A stretch of 16,243 bases of DNA from positions 1 through 16,243 of the forward strand of contig SFID01000046.1 of assembly GCA_004555425.1 (NCBI GenBank), written 5' to 3'. A program made the translations under genes and the position numbers. Below are positions 15,566 through 16,243 of the stretch, in pieces. This DNA is from Bacteroidales bacterium (GTDB taxonomy: Bacteria > Bacteroidota > Bacteroidia > Bacteroidales > Bacteroidaceae). Under the pieces are notes generated by a model that did no database searches, was not told where the DNA came from, and was given only the letters and a program-made list of their open reading frames with translations. How positions within the stretch are numbered: the stretch's first letter is position 1; each line of letters opens with the position of its first letter.

Positions 15566-15597
15566 TTTGCATTTCGCGCGAAAATGTATTATCTTTG
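15566..15597 (+). promoter_or_regulatory. Promoter of element B (TTTG-N20-TATCTTTG)
   Basis: TTTG at 15566-15569 and TATCTTTG at 15590-15597 with a 20-nt spacer match the Bacteroidota consensus exactly and are preserved in element A. Predicted start of transcription is near 15604. Confidence 0.75.
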
Positions 15598-15603
15598 TAC
15601 TAG

Positions 15604-15649
15604 CGAAGAGGAGAGAGCCCTAAACACAGGGTTTTCTCCTCTTTTTTTT
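15604..15649 (+). ncRNA. Putative ~45-nt hairpin RNA of element B, ending in an intrinsic terminator
   Basis: A 13-bp stem (15608-15620 with 15629-15641) with loop TAAACACA is followed by eight T (15642-15649), only about 10 nt after the -7 box. Compared with element A, stem position 6 changes from A-T to G-C on both arms, keeping the pair. There is no room for a peptide. It could be a very short RNA or a promoter with built-in attenuation for sequence further right. Confidence 0.5.
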
Positions 15650-15678
15650 GCCCAAAATAAAGGAAGAAAAACATCGGA

Positions 15679-15715
15679 AGTTGGAAATTCTAGATGCTTT
15701 ATAGAATTTTCAACT
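15679..15715. other. Hairpin at the outer border of element B
   Basis: AGTTGGAAATTCTA (15679-15692) pairs with TAGAATTTTCAACT (15702-15715) over 14 positions with one G.T pair and a 9-nt loop. It overlaps the last 8 bp of the repeat shared with element A, so it may form the true end of the element. Confidence 0.5.
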
Positions 15716-15784
15716 GGCTTTTGCGGAAATTTTCTTGGCTTTATCGGTGCGCGAATTGACGATGTAGAGATTTTTTCGCGGCCG

Positions 15785-15846
15785 AAAATATAAAAGATAT
15801 TAAAAGTTTTCGCGCAAAATATAAAAGATATTAAAAGTTTTCGCGC
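15785..15846. repeat. Perfect 31-bp tandem duplication
   Basis: The unit AAAATATAAAAGATATTAAA plus GTTTTCGCGC occurs twice without gap (15785-15815 and 15816-15846). It is AT-rich with a CGCGC end, in non-coding DNA. It may be a binding site or simple replication slippage. Confidence 0.85.
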
Positions 15847-15963
15847 GAAAAAAATCGGATTTAACATTTCGGGGTAACTACTCAGGTCGTTTCCTTTGCA
15901 AACAACTCCCAACTAAGTTTTAGGCCCAAGGTCTGGTTAGAAAGACAAAAACCAAGATAAACC

Positions 15964-16057
15964 CCTTGAAGAGGCAGGGGCTTCGCCCTGGTGTTAGGTT
16001 TTCGGCTGGGTCTTATAAGAGCAAGCTCTTAACGCCCCCCCCCGAAAACCTAACACC
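15964..16057. repeat. Hairpin module I joined head-to-head with module II
   Basis: Module I (+) runs CCTTGAAGAGGC (15964-15975), hairpin AGGGGCTTCGCCCT (15976-15989), then GGTGTTAGGTTTTCGG (15990-16005). The last 16 bp are perfectly repeated in inverse at 16042-16057, where they belong to module II (-). Between them, 16006-16041 has TAAGAG-CAAG-CTCTTA (16016-16031) and a run of nine C (16035-16043). The whole of 15990-16057 can fold as one long stem-loop. Confidence 0.7.
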
Positions 16058-16241
16058 ACCTTCTTTCAGAAGGCCAACAGCCTCTTCAAGGCGATAAACA
16101 GGAAATAAACCCCATCCAGCTGAAGTCATCATTGAAAACTAATGGAAGTACACAACGGAACGATGCACCTCTTCCGAGGAAAATGTGTTTATTTCCTGTT
16201 TATCGCCTTGAAGAGGCTGAAGGCCTTCTGAAAGAAGGTGG
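16056..16241. repeat. 55-bp inverted repeat (hairpin modules II and III)
   Basis: Arms 16056-16110 and 16187-16241 match at 53 of 55 positions and flank 76 bp that includes CCTC-TTCC-GAGG. Each arm carries CCTTGAAGAGGC and an internal hairpin (CCTTCT/AGAAGG). The right arm runs into the window edge, so the module probably continues with the GGTGTTAGG part outside. Confidence 0.85.
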
Positions 16242-16243
16242 GG

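Larger units (their letters stand above)
15478..15686 (+). repeat. Element B: inverted copy of element A (1-209)
   Basis: This is the reverse-complement counterpart of the window start, same length, about 85% identical by eye. Beyond 15477 on the left side the two copies share nothing further. Whether similarity continues right of 15686 cannot be judged, because copy A meets the window edge. Both copies point their promoters outward, away from the 15.3 kb between them. Confidence 0.8.
15190..16243. other. Gene-free, repeat-dense terminal region
   Basis: I find no credible protein gene over about 1 kb. Short open frames here either translate the repeats or lack any homology-like signal. The region contains, in order, the ATPase promoter, a 33-bp-period array, a 15-bp duplicated motif, element B, a 14-bp hairpin, a 31-bp tandem duplication and three hairpin modules reaching the window edge. 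Confidence 0.7.

Noticed and set aside
15273..15572. Minus-strand 99-residue ORF with PHKNV repeats
   Set aside because: It is a translation of the repeat array; the frame is broken by a stop within the array and core bases are invariant at synonymous positions.
15589..15912. Minus-strand 107-residue ORF across element B
   Set aside because: It spans a terminator, a tandem duplication and a hairpin, and has no promoter; likely spurious.
15964..16057. Integron attC site based on GTTAGGT and ACCTAAC
   Set aside because: The two boxes occur in inside-out order relative to attC (RYYYAAC first, GTTRRRY last), and there is no integrase or cassette.
15964..16243. Retron msr/msd or group II intron RNA
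   Set aside because: No reverse transcriptase gene or recognisable domain V in the window; the structure alone is not enough.

Overview
The window looks like chromosomal DNA from a member of the order Bacteroidales, most probably a Prevotellaceae-like organism. Three things point there. Nearly every gene start is preceded by the Bacteroidota promoter signature TAnnTTTG, usually without a classical Shine-Dalgarno sequence. The gene set (DUF3109, WbqC-like, dapB next to two signal-peptidase-I paralogues, Omp28-like and T9SS-type cargo) is typical of that phylum. Non-coding DNA is rich in dispersed palindromic repeats. The genus call is inference; coding capacity is otherwise ordinary.

Layout: (1) 1-453 holds one copy (element A) of a 209-bp repeat with its own outward promoter and terminator, then the promoter of a TPR/OmpA-like lipoprotein (454-2163), which ends at a strong terminator. 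(2) 2164-3799 holds a paired 15-bp operator-like motif, a structured leader, ung (uracil-DNA glycosylase) and a Cys-rich DUF3109 protein, probably co-transcribed. (3) 3812-7892, minus strand, is the cluster dapB -> lepB -> a degenerate lepB paralogue -> WbqC-like gene. A MITE-like palindromic element (4540-4729) and a terminator separate the last two. (4) 8182-13689, plus strand, encodes two secreted proteins: a 1266-residue multidomain protein with an Omp28-like CxxC module and a T9SS type-A sorting tail, and a 514-residue protein with a shorter sorting-like tail. A nested hairpin lies between them. (5) 13858-15189, minus strand, encodes an AAA ATPase with a DUF4143/PD-(D/E)XK-like C-terminus. 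(6) 15190-16243 has no credible gene but is dense in structure: the ATPase promoter, a 33-bp-period array directly upstream of it, element B (inverted copy of element A), a 31-bp tandem duplication, and three related hairpin modules in alternating orientation running to the window edge.

Functionally, the genes cover envelope and secretion (lipoprotein, signal peptidases, T9SS-type cargo), lysine/meso-diaminopimelate synthesis (dapB), DNA repair (ung) and an ATPase of unknown role. The least explained parts are non-coding. They are the inverted A/B repeats that each encode a roughly 45-nt promoter-hairpin-terminator transcript (one stem pair shows a compensatory change), the 33-bp array abutting the ATPase promoter, and the hairpin modules at 15964-16243 whose internal hairpin changes sequence but keeps pairing. 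I did not find a complete, recognisable new multi-gene system.
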